DNA from: Hyperoodon ampullatus
Lineage: Eukaryota > Chordata > Mammalia > Artiodactyla > Ziphiidae
Reading direction: 5' to 3'
Assembly: GCA_949752795.1 (NCBI GenBank)
Contig: CATKHW010000008.1
Coordinates: forward strand, 2,604,001-2,668,000
DNA: 64,000 nucleotides
The notes under the pieces are model-generated. The model did not search any database and had not been told where the DNA came from. It saw only the letters and a program-made list of their open reading frames with translations. A program made the translations under genes and the position numbers. Below, piece after piece: positions 39,661 to 54,600 of this stretch. Positions within the stretch are counted from its first letter, which is position 1. Each line of letters opens with the position of its first letter.

Positions 39661-42600
39661 CCATGCCTTTGTCAGCACAATGCTCCATGACACTTGTCAT
39701 CAAAATTTTCAATGCCCTTGTCAGCACAATGCTCCATGACACATGTCATCACAATGTGCCATGCACTTTTCATCACAATGCTCCACATCCTTTTCATCGC
39801 TATGCTCCATAAAACTTGTCACAGAATGCTCCATGCACTTCTCATCAAAATGCTCTCTCACCACATATATCACAATGTTCCATCACTAGTCATCACAATA
39901 CTCACTCACCGCAGTCATCACAATGTTCCATGACCACTGTCATCACAATTCTCCATGCCCTTGTCATCACAATGCTCCATGAACCCTGTCTTCACAATGC
40001 ACCGTGACTCCAGTCATCACAGTGTTTCATGTCTTTATCCTCACGATGGTCCATGCCCTAATCACACAAGGCTCTGTGACCTTTGTCAGCACAATGCTCC
40101 ATGCCCTTGTCATCTCAATGCTCCATGCACACTGTCATCACAATAATCCATGAAACTTGTCAGACCAATGTTCCATGCCCCTGTCATCACATTGCTCCAT
40201 GCCCTTGTCATCACAATGCTCCATGACCCCTGTCATCACAATGCACCGTGACTCCAGTCATCACAATGATTCATGCCCTTTCTCATCACAATGGTCCATG
40301 CCCTCGTCACACAAGGCTCTGTGATCTTTGTCACCACAATGCTCCATGAAATTTCATCACAATGCTCTGTGTCCCTTGACATCACAATGCTCCATGCCTT
40401 TGTCAGCACAATGCTCCATGACCCATGTCATCACAATGTGCCATGCTCTTTTCATCACAATGCTCCACATCCTTTTCATCGCTATCCTCCATAAAACTTG
40501 TCATCACAATGCTCCATGCACTTCTCATCAAAATACTCTCTCACCACATATATCACAATGTTCCTTCACTAGTCATCACAATACTCGCTCACCCCTGTCA
40601 TCACAATGTTCCATGACCACTGTCATCCCAGTGCTACATGCCCTTATCATCACAATGCTCCATGACACCTGACATCACAATGTTCCATAACCCCTGTCAC
40701 AAAATGCACCATGACCCATTTCATCACAATGCTTCATGACCCCTTACATCACAATATTCCATAACCCCTGTCATCAAAATATTCCATGACACTTTTATTC
40801 AAATTGCTCCATGATCCTGTCATCACAATGCTCCCTGCCATTCTCATCACAATGCATCACGCCCTTGTAATCAAAATGCCCCATGACATTTGTCATCAGA
40901 AAGCTCCATGACCCTTTGCATCACAATGCTCCATGCCATTGTCATCACAATGCTCAATGAAATATCTCATCACATTGCTCCATGCCTTTGTCATCACAAT
41001 GCTCCATTACACCATTCATAATTATGGTCCATGACCCCAGCCATCACAATGTTCCAGGGCCTTATCATCACAAGTCTCCATGACCCTTGTCATCACAATG
41101 CTCCAAGACCTCTGTAATCACAATTCTCCATGCCACTTTTCATCTCAATTCTCCATGAACATTGTCATCACAATGCACCATGCCCATCATCATAATGATT
41201 CATGCTATTGTCATGACAATGAAATCAAATGTTCCATGTCCTCTGTCATCACAATGCTCCAAACCTTTCTGATCACAATGTTCCATAACACTTGTCATCG
41301 CAATCCCCATGACGCTCTTCATCACAATTATGCAAGGTCTTCTCATCAGAGTGCTCCATGACCTTTGTCACCACAATGCTCAATACACTTGGTATCACAA
41401 TGCTCGCTGACACTTGTCATCAGTATGGTCCTTGAAAACTGTCATAACAAGGTTCCATGCCTTTTTCATCACAATGATCCATTCCCTTTTCATCACAATG
41501 CTCCAAGACCCCTGTTATCACAATGCTCCGTGACTACAGTCATCACAATGCTTCATGACATTTGTCATCACAATTGTCCATGACCTGGTCACACAAAGCT
41601 CTGTGACCTTTGTCACCACAATGCTCCATGAAATTTTTATCACAATGCTCTGTGACCCTTGTCATCACAAAGCTCCATGCCTTTGTCAGCACAATGCTCC
41701 ATGACCCTTGTCAGCACAATGCTCGATGCGCGTGTCAGCACAACGCTCCATAACCCATGTCATCACAATGCACCATGCACTTGTCATCACAATGCTCCAC
41801 ATCCTTGTCATCAAAATGCTCCATAAAACTTGTCATCACAATGCTCCATGCACTTCTCCTCAAAATGCTTTCTCACCCCTGATATCACAATGTTCCATCA
41901 CTAGTCACCACAATACTCCCTCACCCCTGTCATCACAATATTCCATGACCCCTGTAATCACAATTCTGCATGCCCTTGTCATCACAAAGCTCCATGACGC
42001 ATATCATCAGAATGCTCCATGGCCTTCTCATCACAACGTTCCATGCCCTTGTCATCACAATGCGCCATGCCCACTGTCATCACAATAATCCATGAAACAT
42101 GTCAGACCAATGTTCCATGCCCCTGTCATCACAATGCTCCATTCCCTTGTCATCTCAATGCTCCATAACCCCTGTCATCACAGTGCTCCGTGACTCCAGT
42201 CATCACAATTTTTCATGACCTTTCTCATCACAATGATCCATGCCCTCGTCACACAAGGCTCTGTGAAATTTGTCACCACAATGCTCCATGCACTGCTCCT
42301 CAAAGTGCCTTCTCACCACTGATATCACAATGTTCCATCACTAGTCATCACAATACTCCCCCAGCCCTGTCATCACAATATTCCATGACCCCTGTAATCA
42401 CAATTCTCCATGCCCTTCTCATCACAAAGCTCCATGACGCATGTCATCAAAATCCTACATGACCTTCTCATCACAATGCTCCATGCCCTTGTCATCACAA
42501 TGCTCCAACACCCATGTAATCACAATGCTCTATGCCCCTTTTCATCTCAACGCTCCATGAACCCTGTCATCACAATGCACCGTGCCCATCACCATAATAT

Positions 42601-45600
42601 TTCATGCTATTGTCATCACAATGAAATCAAAATGCTCAATGACCTCTGTCATCACAATGCACCAAACCCTTCTGATCACAATGTTCCATAACACTTGTCA
42701 TCACAATGCCCCATGAGGCTGATCATCACAATGATCCATGTTCTTTTCATAACAATGCTCCAAGACCCCTGTAATCACAATGCTCCATGTCCTTATCATC
42801 TCAAAACACCATGACGCATGTCATCAGAATGCTCCATTGTCTTCTCATCACAATGCTCCTTGCCATTGTCATTCGCAATGCTTCAAAACCCCTGTAATCA
42901 AAATGTTCCATGCACCTTTTCATCAGAATGCTCCATGACCCTTTTCATCAAAATGCTCCATGACCCCTGACATCACAATGTTCCATAAGCCCTGTCATAA
43001 AAATGTTCCATGATACTTTTCATCAGTTTGCTCCATGACCCTGTCATCACAATGCTCCCTGCCCTTCTCATCATAATGCACCACGACCTTGTCATCAAAA
43101 TGCTCCATGACCTTTGTCATCACAAAACTCCATCACCCTTGGCAACACAATGCTCCATGCCATTTCATCACAATGCTACATGAAACCTCTCATCACATTG
43201 CTCCATGCCCTTGTCAGCACAATGCTCCATGACGCTTGTCATCACAATGCTCGATACACTTCTCATCAGAATGCTCCATGCCCTTGTCATTACAATCCTC
43301 CATGACACGTTTATCACACTGTTCCGTGCCCTAGTCATCACAATGCTGCATGCCGAATCTCATCACAATAATCCATGAAATTTTCAGACCAATGTTCCAT
43401 GCCCTTGTCATCACAATGCTCCATTACCACTGTCATAACAATGCTCCATGACCCCTGCCATCACAATGTTCCACGGCCTTGTTATCCAAGGCTCCATGAC
43501 CCTTGTCATCACGATGCTCCAAAACCCATGTAATCACAATGCTCCATGCCCTGGTCATCACAAAGATCCATGAACCATGTCATCAGAATGCTCCATGGAT
43601 TTCACATCACAATGCTCCATGCCCTTGTAATCACAATGCTCCAAGACCCCTGTAATCACAATGCTCCCTGCCCCTATTCATGAGAATGCTCCATGAGAGT
43701 TGTCATCACAAGACTCCATGGTTTTCTCATCACACTGCTCCAGGATCTTGTCATCACAATGCTTCTTTCCCTTGTCATCACAATGCTCCTTTACCCCTGT
43801 CATCACAATACTCCATGCATATTTTCAGCCCAATGCTCCATGACCTTCTCATCACAATGCTTCATGACACTTGTCATCACATTGCTCCATGACCCCTCTC
43901 ATCACAATGCTCCATGACACCTGTCATCACAACGTTCCATGCCCCTTGTCATTACAGTTATCCATGAGGCTCTTCATCATAATTATCTATGGTCCTTTCA
44001 TCACAATGCTCCATGGTCTTGCCATCACAATTCTCAATGCCCTGTTCATCACAATACTCCATGTCCCATGTCATTACAATTCTCCACGTCCTTGTCAACA
44101 CAATGCTCCGTGACACTTCTCATCACAATGTTACATGAATTTGTCATCACAATTCTCCATGCACTTGTCATCGCAATGCTCTATGAACCCTGTCATAGCA
44201 AGCTCAATGCGCTTGTCAGCACAATACTTCACGAAGTTGTCATCATAATTCTCAATGGCCCTTGTCATCACAATGCTCCATGCCCTTGTCAACACAATGC
44301 TCCATGACCCTTGTCTTCGCAATGTTCCAAGCCCTTGTCAACAAAATGCTCCATTACCTTTGTCATCACAATCCTCCATGACACTTGGTATCACAATGCT
44401 CCATGCCATTGTCATCACAATGGACAATGACATATGTCATCACAATGCTCCCTGACACCTGTCTTCACAATATTCCATGACCATGTCATCACAATGTTCC
44501 ATGCCCTTGTCATCACAATGTGCCATGCCCACTGTCATCACAATAATCCAGGAAACTTGTCAGACCAATGTTACATGCCCCTGTCATCAAAATGCTCCAT
44601 GCCCTTGTCATCACAATGCTCCATGACTCCTGTCATCACAATGCTCCGTGACTCCAGTCATCACAATACTTCATATCCTTTTTCAACACAATTGTCCATG
44701 CCCTAGTCACACAAGGCTCTGTGACCTTTGTCACCACAATGCTCCATGCCATTGTCATCACAATGCTCCATGCCCACTGTCAGCACAATAATCCATGAAA
44801 CTTGTCAGACCAATGGTCCATGCTCTCGTCACACAAGGCTCTGTGATCTTTGTCACCACAATGCTCCATTAAATTTTCATCACAATGCTCTGTGTCCCTT
44901 GTCATCACAATACTCCATGCCTTTGTCAGCACAATGCTCCATGAAACTTGTCATCAAAATGCTCCATGCGCTTTTCAGCACAGTGCTCCATGACCCCTGT
45001 CATCTCAATGCTCCGTGACTCCAGTCATCACAATGCTCCATGACATTTGTCATCACAGTTTTCCATGCCCTTGTCATCGCAATGCTCCATGCCAACTGCC
45101 ATCACAATAATCCATGAAACTTGTCAGACCAATATTCCATGCCCCTGTCATCACATTGCTCCATGCCCTTGTCATCACAATGCTCCATGACCCCTTTCAT
45201 CACAATGCTCCATGACTCCAGTCATCACAATGCTTCATGACCTATCTCATCACTATGGTCAATGCCCTCGTCACACAAGGCTCTGTGATCTTTTTCACCA
45301 CAATGCTCCATGAATATTTCATCACAATGCTCTGTGTCCCTTGTCATCAAAATGCTCAATGCCTTTGTCAGCACAATGCTCCATGACACTTGTCATCAAA
45401 ATGCTCCATGTGCTTGTCAGCACAATGCTCCATGACCCATGTCATCACAATGCGCCATGCACTTGTCATCACAATACTGCACATCCTTATCATTGCTATG
45501 CTCCATAACACTTGTCATCAAAATGCTCCATGCACTTCTCATCAAAATGCTCTCTCACCACATATATCACAATGTTACATCACTAGTCATCACAATACTC

Positions 45601-48600
45601 CCTCACCCCTGTCATCACAGTGTTCCATGATCCCTGTCATCACAGTGCTACATGCCCTTATCATCACAATGCTGAATGACCCCTGACATCACAATGTTCC
45701 ATAACCCCTGTCACAAAATGCTCCATGACCCATTTCATCACAATGCTTCATGACCCCTGACATCACAATGTTCCATAATACCTGTCATCAAAATATTCCA
45801 TGACCCCTTTCTTCAACTTGCTCCATGACCCTGTCATCACAATGCTCCCTGTCCTTCTCATCTCAATGCACAATGCCCTTGTCATCAAAATGCCCCATGA
45901 CTTTGTCAACACAAAGCTCCATGCCATTGTCATCACAATGCTCAATGAAATATCTCATCACATTGCTCCATGCCCTTGTCATCACAATGCTCCTTTACAC
46001 CTGTCATAACATTGCTCCATGACCCCTGCCATCACAATGTTCCACGGGCTTGTCATCACAAGGCTCAATGACCCTTGTCATCACAATGCTCGAAGACCTC
46101 TGTAATCACAATTCTCCATGCCACTTTTCATCTCAATGCTCCATGAACACTGTCATCACAATGCACCATGCCCATTATCTTAATGATTCATGCTATTGTC
46201 ATCAAAATGAAATTAAAATGCTCCATGACCTCTGTCATCACAATGCTCCAAACACTTCTGATCACAATGTTCCATAACACTTGGCATCACAATACCCCAT
46301 GACGCTCGTCATCACAATTATGCAAGGTCCTCTCATCACAATGCTCCATGACCTTTGTCACCACAATGCTCAATACACTTGGCATCACAAAGCTCCCTGA
46401 CACTTGTCATCAGTATGCTCCTTGAACACTGTCATGACAAGGATCCATTCCTGTTTCATCAGAATGATCCATTCCCTTTTCATCTCAATGCTCCAAGACC
46501 CCTATTATCACAATGCTCTGTGACTTCAGTCATCACAAACCTTCATGACATTTGTCATCACAATGGTCCTTGTCCTCATCACACAAAGCTCTGTGACCTT
46601 TCTCACCACAATGCTCCATGAAATTTTTATCAAAATGCTCTCTGATCCTTGTCATCACAAAGCTCCATGCCTTTGTCAGCACAATGCTCCGTGACCCTTG
46701 TCATCACAATGCTCGATGCGCGTGTCAGCACAATGCTCCATAACCGATGTCATCACAATGCGCCATGCACTTGTCATCACAATGCTCCACATACTTGTCA
46801 TCAAAATGCTCCATAAACCTTGTCATCACAATGCTCCAAGCACTTCTCCTCAAAATGCTCTCTCACCACTGATATCACAATGTTCCATCACTAGTCATCA
46901 CAATACTCCCTCACCCCTGTCATTACAATGTTCCATGACCCCTGTGATCACAATGCTACATGCCCTTATCATCACAATGCTCCATGACTCCTGACATCAC
47001 AATGTTCCATAATCCCTGTAATCAAAATACTCCGTGACCCTTTTCATCACGATGCTCCATGACCACTGACATCACAATGTTCTATAACCCCTGTCATCAA
47101 AATATTCCATGACTATTTTCATCAAATTGCTCCATGACCCTGTCATCACAATGCTCCCTGCCCTTCTCATCACAATGCAAAACGCCCTTGTCATCAAAAT
47201 GCTCCATGACCTTTGTCATCACAAAGGTCCATGACCCTTGGAATCACAATGCTCCATTCCATTGTCATCACAATGCTCCATGAACCCTCTCATCACATTT
47301 CTCCATGCACTTGTCATTACAATCCTGCATGTTCTGTGTATCACAGTGTTCTGTGCCCTTGTCATCACAATGCTCCATGCCCACTCTCATCACAATAATC
47401 CATGAAAATTTTCAGACCAATGATCCATGACCTCTTCACACAAGGCTCTGTGATCTTTGTCACCATAATGCTCCATGAACTTTTCATCACAATGCTGTTT
47501 TTCCCTTGTCATCACGATGCTCCATGCCTTTGTCAGCACAATGCTCCATGACCCTTGTCATCACAATGCTCCAAGACCCCTGTAATCACAATGATCTATG
47601 CATTTGTCATCACAAAGCTCGATGACACATGTCATCAGAATGCTCCATGGCCTTCTCATCACAGTGCTCCATGCCCTTGTCGTCACAATGCCCCAACAAC
47701 CCTGTAATCACAATGCTCCATGCCCCTTTTCATCTCAATGCTCCATGAATCCTGTAATCACAATTCACCGTGCCCATCACGATAATATTTCGTGCTATTG
47801 TCATCACAATGAAATCAAACTGCTCAATGACCTCTGTCATCACAATGCACCAAACCCTTCTGATCACAATGTTCCATAACACTTGTCATCACAATGCCCC
47901 ATGACGCTGGTCATCACAATTATCAATGGTCTTCTCATCAAAATGCTCCATGACATTTGTCATCTCAATGCTCAATACACTTATCATCACGATGCTCCCG
48001 GACACTTATCATCAGTGTGCTCCTTGAACAGTGTCAAGAGAAGGCTCCATGCATTTTTCATCACAATGATCCATTCCCTTTTCATCACAATGCTCCAAGA
48101 CCCCTGTAATCACAATGTTCCATGTCCTTGTCATCACAAATCTCCATGACGCATGTCATCAGAATTCTCCATTGCCTTCTCATCACAATGCTCCATGCCC
48201 TGGTCATCATAATGCTTCAAAGTCCGTGTAATCACAATGTTCCTTGCACCTTTTCATCAGAATGCTCCATGACCCTTTTCATCAAAATGCTCCATGACCC
48301 CTGACATCACAATGTTCCATAACCCCTGTAATCAAAATGTTCCATCACACTTTTCATCAATTTGCCCCATGACCCTGTCATCACAATGCTCCCTGCCCTT
48401 CTCATCACAATGCACCATGATCTTGTCATCAAAATGCTCCATTACCTTTGTCATCACAAAGCTCCATGACACTTGGCATCACAATGCTCCATGCCATTTC
48501 ATCACAATGCTACATGAAACCTCTCATCACATTGCACCATGCCCTTGTCAGCACAATCCTCCATGATGCTTGTCATCACAATGGTCGATACTCTTCTTAT

Positions 48601-51600
48601 CACAATGCTCCATGCCCTTGTCATTACAATACTCCATGACACATGTATCACAGTGTTCCGTGCCCTAGTCATCACAATGCTCCATGCCGAATCTCATCAC
48701 AAAAATCCATGAAATTTTCAGACCAATGTTCCGTGCCCTAGTCTTCACAATGCTCCATTCCGAATCTCATCACAATAATTCATGAAATTTTCAGACCAAT
48801 GTTCCATGCCCTTGTCATCACAATTCTCCCTTAACCCGGTCATAACAATGCTTCATGACCCCTGCCATCACAATGTTCCACGGCCTTGTCATCCAAGGCT
48901 CCATGACCTTTGTCATCACAGTGCTCCAAGACGTCTCTAATCACAATGATCCATGCCCTTGTCATCACAATGATTCATGACACATGTCATCAGAATGCTC
49001 CATGGCCTTCTCATCAAAATTCTCCATTCCCTTGTCATCACAATGCTCCAAGACCCCTGTAATCACAATGCTCTATGCCCCTTGTCATTACAGTGCTCCA
49101 TGACGCTCTTCATCACAATTATCCTTGATCTTCTCATCACAATGCTCCACTGTCTTGCCATAACAATGCTCAATGCCCTGGTCATCACAATGCTCCATGT
49201 CCCATGTCATCACAATTCTCCACGTCCTTGTCATCACAATGCTCCATGACAGTTCTTATCACAATGTTACATGATTTTGTCATTACAATTCTCCCTGCAC
49301 TTGTCATTGCAATGCTCTATGTCCCCTGTCATAGAAAGCTCCTTGGGCTTTTCATCACAAAGTTTCACGATGTTGTCATCAAAATTCTCAATGGCCCTTG
49401 TCATCATAATGCTCCATGCACTTGTCATCACAATGCTCCATGACCCTTGTCATCACAGTGTCCCAAGCCCTTGTCATCAAAATGCTCCATTACCTTTGTT
49501 ATCACCATCCTCCATGACATTTGTTATCACAAAGCTCCATGCCATTGTCATCACAGTGGACAATAACATATGTCATCACAATGCTCCCTGACACCTGTCT
49601 TCACAATACCCCATGACCTTGTCATCACAATGTTCCATGCCCTTGTCATCACTATGCGCCATGCCCACTGTCATCACAATAATCAATGAAACTTGTCAGA
49701 CCCATGTTCCATGCCCCTGTCATAACAATGCACCATGCCCTTTTCAGCACAATGCTCCATGACGCTTGTCATCACAGTGATCGATACTCTTCTCATCACA
49801 ATGCTCCATGCCCTTGTCATTACAATCCCCCATGACACATGTATCACAGTGTTCCGTGCCCTAGTCATCAAAATGCTCCATGACGAATCTCATCACAATA
49901 ATCCATGAAATTTTCAGACTAATGTTCCATGCCCTTGTCATCACAATGCTCCATTACCCCTGTGATAACAAGGCTCCATGACCCTTGCCATCACAATGTT
50001 CCACGGACTTGTCATCCAAGGCTCCATGACCCTTGTCATCACAGTGATTCAAGACCCCTGTAATCACAAATTTCCATGCCATTGTCATCACAATGCTCAA
50101 TGAAATCTCTCATCAAATTGCTCCATGCCCTTGTCATCACAATGCTCCATTACCCCTGTCATAACAATGCTCCATGACACCTGCCATCACAATGATCCAC
50201 GGCCTTGTCATCCAAGGCTCCATGACCCTTGTCATCACAGTCCTCCAAGACCCCTGTAATAACAATTTTCCATTCGCTTGTCATCACAAAGATTCATGAT
50301 GCATGTCATCACAATGCTCCGAAGCCTTCTCATCACAATGCTCCATGCCCTTGTCATCACAATGCTCCAAGACCGCTGTAATCACAATGCTCCATGCCCC
50401 TTGTCATTACAGTGCTCCGTGACGCTCGTCATCATATTTATCCGTGATCTTCTCATCACAATGCTCCACGGTCTTGCTATCACCATGCTCCATGCCCTGG
50501 TCATCACAATGCTCCATGTCCCATGTCATCACAATTCTCCAAGTCCTTGTCATCACAATGCTCCTTGACACTTCTTATCACAATGTTACATGATATTTTC
50601 ATCACAATTCTCCATGCATTTTTCATCGCAATGCTCTATGACCCCTGTAATCACAATGCTCCATGTCCTTCTCATCACAAAGCTCCATGATGCATGTCAT
50701 CAGAATGATCCATTGCCTCCTCATCACAATACTCCATGCCCTTGTCATCACAATATTCCATAACCCCTCTTATCAAAATGTTCCATGACATTTTTCATCA
50801 ATTTGCTCCAAGACCCTCTCATCACAATGCTCCCTGACCTTCACATCACAATGCACAATGATCTTGTCATTAAAATGCTCCATGACATTTGTCATCACAA
50901 TGCACCACGCGTTTGTCATCTAAAGGACCCAAGACCTTTGTCATCACAAAGCTCCATTACCCCTGTCATAACAATGATCCATGAACCCTGCCATCGCAAG
51001 GTTCCACGGCCTTGTCGTCACAAGCCTCCATGACCCTTGTCATCACAATGCTCCAAGACACCTGTAATCACAATGCTCCATGCCCTTGTCATCACAAAGC
51101 TCCATGACGCATGTCATCACAATGCTCCCTGGCCTTCTCATCACCATGCTCCATGCCCTTGTCATCACAAGGCTCCAACAGCCCTGTAATGATAATTCTC
51201 CATGCCCCTTTTCATCTCAATGCTCCATGAACCCTGTCATCACAGTGCACCATGTCCATCACCATAATATTTCATTCTATTGTCATCAGAATGAAATCAA
51301 AACGCTCAATGACCACTGTCATCACAATGCACCAAACCCTTCTGATCACAATGTTCCATAACAACTTGTCATCACAATGCCCCATGAGGCTGGTCATCAC
51401 AATTATCCATGGACTTCTTATCACAATGCTCCATGATCTTTGTCATCACAATGCTCAATACACTTATCATCACAATGCTCCCTGACAGTTGTCATCAGTA
51501 TGCTCTTTGAACCCTGTCATGACAAGGCTCCATGCATTTTTCATCACAATGATCCATTCCCTTTTCATCACAATGCTCGAAGACCCCTGTAATCACAATG

Positions 51601-54600
51601 CTCCATGTCCTTGTCATCACAAAGCTCCATGATGCATGTCATCAGAATGCTCCATTGCTTTCTCATCACAATACTCCATGCCCTTGTCATCACAATGCTT
51701 CAAAACCCCTGCAATCTCAATGCTCCATGCACCATTTCATCAGTATGCTCCATGACCCTTGTCATCACAAGGCTCCATGGCCCTCTCATCACAATGATCC
51801 AGGACCTTCTCATCACATTGCTCCATTCTCTTCTCATGACAATGTTCCATGACCCCTGTCATCACAGTACTCCTTGAACATTTTCAGCCAAATGCTCCAT
51901 GACCTTCTCATCACAAAGCTCCATGACCCATGTCATCACAATGCTACATGACCACTGCCATCAAAATGATCCATGCCACTTGTCATCAAAATGTTCCATG
52001 TGCTTGTCATCCCAATGCTCCATGACCCCTGTAATCAAAATGCTCCTTGACGCTTGTCGTCATAGAGCTCCATGACACTTGTCATCACAATTTTCCATGC
52101 CTTTGTCATCAAAATGCTACATGACCTTGTCATCACAATGCTCCATGCAATTGTCATCACAATTCTCCTTTACCAGTGTCATCACAATCCTCCGTGACGC
52201 TTGTGATCACATTGTTTCATGCCCTTGTAATCACAATGCTCCGTGATTCTTGAAATCAAAATGATCCATGACCTGTTTCATCACAATGCTCCAAACTCTT
52301 GTGATCACAATGTTCCATAACAATTGCATCACAACGCTCCATGATGCCTGTCATCACAATACTCCATGCCCTTGTCATCAAAATGCTCCATGAACTTTGT
52401 CATCACAATGCTCAATACACTTGTCATCACAATGCTCCCTGACACTTGTCGTCAGAATGCTCCTTGAACCCTGTCATGAAAAGGCTCCATGCCTTTTTCG
52501 TCACATGCTCCATGCCCTTTTCCTCACAATGCTCCTTGCCATTGTCATCACAATGGACAATGACATATGTCATCACAATGCTCCCTGACACCTGTCTTCA
52601 CAATTCTGCATGACGTTTTCATCACAATGCTCCATGCCCTTGTCATCACAAGGAGACACGCCCATTGCCATCACAATAATCCATGAAACTTGTCAGACCA
52701 AAGCTCCATGCCCCTGTCATCACAATGCTCCATGCCATTGTCATCACAATGATCCATGACTCCAGTCATCAAAATGCTTCATGACCTTGGTCATCACAAT
52801 GGTCCATGCCGTCGTCATCACAAGGCTCTGTGACATTTGTCACCACAATTCTCCATGAACTTTTCATCAAAATGCTTTGTGACACTTGTCATCACAATGC
52901 CCCATGCATTTCTCAGCACAATGCTCCATGAAACTTGTCATCACAATGCTCCATGCCCTTGTCAGCACAGTGCTCCATGACCTTTGTCATCACAATGCTC
53001 CAAGCCCTTGTCATCACAATGCTCCATTACCTTTGTCATCACAATCCTCCATGACACTTGGCATCACAATTCTCCATGCCATTGTCATCACAATGGGCCG
53101 TGACTTATGTCTTAACAATTCTCCCTGACACCTGTCTTCATAATACTGCATGACTTTGTCATCACAATGCTCCGTGCCATTGTCATCACAATGCGCCATT
53201 CCCAGTGTCATCACAATAATCCTTGAAACTTGTAAGACCAATGCTCCATGCCCCTGTCATCACAATGCTCCATGCCCTTGTCATCACAATGCTCCATGAC
53301 CCCTGTCATCTCAATGCTCTGTGACTCCAGTCATCACAATGCTTCATGAACTTTCTCATCTAAATGGTCCATGCCCTCGTCATCACAAGTCTCTGTGACC
53401 TTTGTCACCACAGTGCTCCATGAACTTTTCATCACAATGCTCTGTGACCCTTGTCATCACAATTCTCTATGCCTTTCTCAGCACAATGCTCCATGACCCT
53501 TGTCATCACAAAGCTCCATGCGCTTCTCAGCACAATACTCCATGACCCACATCATCACAATGCGCCATGTGCCTGTCATCACAATGCTCCACATCCTTTG
53601 CATCACAATGCTGCTTAAACATTTTCATTACAGCGCTCCATGCACTTCTCATCAAAATGCTCTCTCACCACTGATATCACAATGTTCCATCACTATTCAT
53701 TCCAATACTCCATCAGCCCTGTCATCACAATGTTCCATGGCCCCTGTCATTAAAATGCTACATGCACTTATCATCACAATGTTCGATGACCCCTGACATC
53801 ACAATATTCCATAACCCCTGTCATCAAAATGCTCCATGACACTTTTCATCACAAAGCTCCATGACCACTGATATCACAATATTCCATAACCACTGTAATC
53901 TAAATATTCCATGACCCTTTTCCCCAAATTACTCAATGACCCTGTCATCACAATGCTCCCTGCCCTTCTCATCACAATGCACGTCAACCTTGTCATCAGA
54001 ATGCTCCATAACTTTTGTCATCACAAAGCTCCATAACCCTGGGCATCACAATGCTCCATGCCATTGTCATCACAATTCTCCATGAACCATCTCATCACAT
54101 TGCTCCATGCCGTTGTCATCACAAAGCTCCATGACGCTTGTCATCACAATGCTCCATGCCCACTCTCATCACAATAATCCATGAAACTTTTCAGACCAAT
54201 GCTCCATGCCCTTGTCATCACAATGCTCCATTCCCCCTGTCATAACAATGATCCATGACACCTGCCATCACAAGGATCCACAGCCTTTTCATCACAAGAC
54301 TCCATGACCCTTTTCATCACAATGCTCCAAGACCCTGTAATCACAATGCTCCATGCAATTGTCATCAGAAAGCTGCATGACGCATGTCATCAGAATGCTC
54401 CGTGGACTTCTCATTCACTATGCTCCATGCCCTTTTCATCACAATGCTCCAAGACCCATGTAATCACAATGCTCCATGCCCCATTTAATCTCAATGCTCC
54501 AAGAACCCTGTCATCCCATGCACCATGCCCATCATCATAATGATTCATGCTATTGTCATCACAATGAAATCAATATGCTCCATGACTTCTCTCATCACAA

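Larger units (their letters stand above)
36600..41600 (+). repeat. ~5 kb higher-order period in array B, first period
   Basis: The block starting CATGAAATATTTATCACAATG at about 36,605 returns at about 41,628 and again at about 46,617 (offsets about 5,023 and 4,989). Further colinear pairs have offsets of 5,136-5,334, for example 42,620/47,808, 43,114/48,448 and 44,255/49,391. A related block sits at 17,105 in array A. The period is loose because whole monomers and sub-blocks have been gained and lost. Confidence 0.65.
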
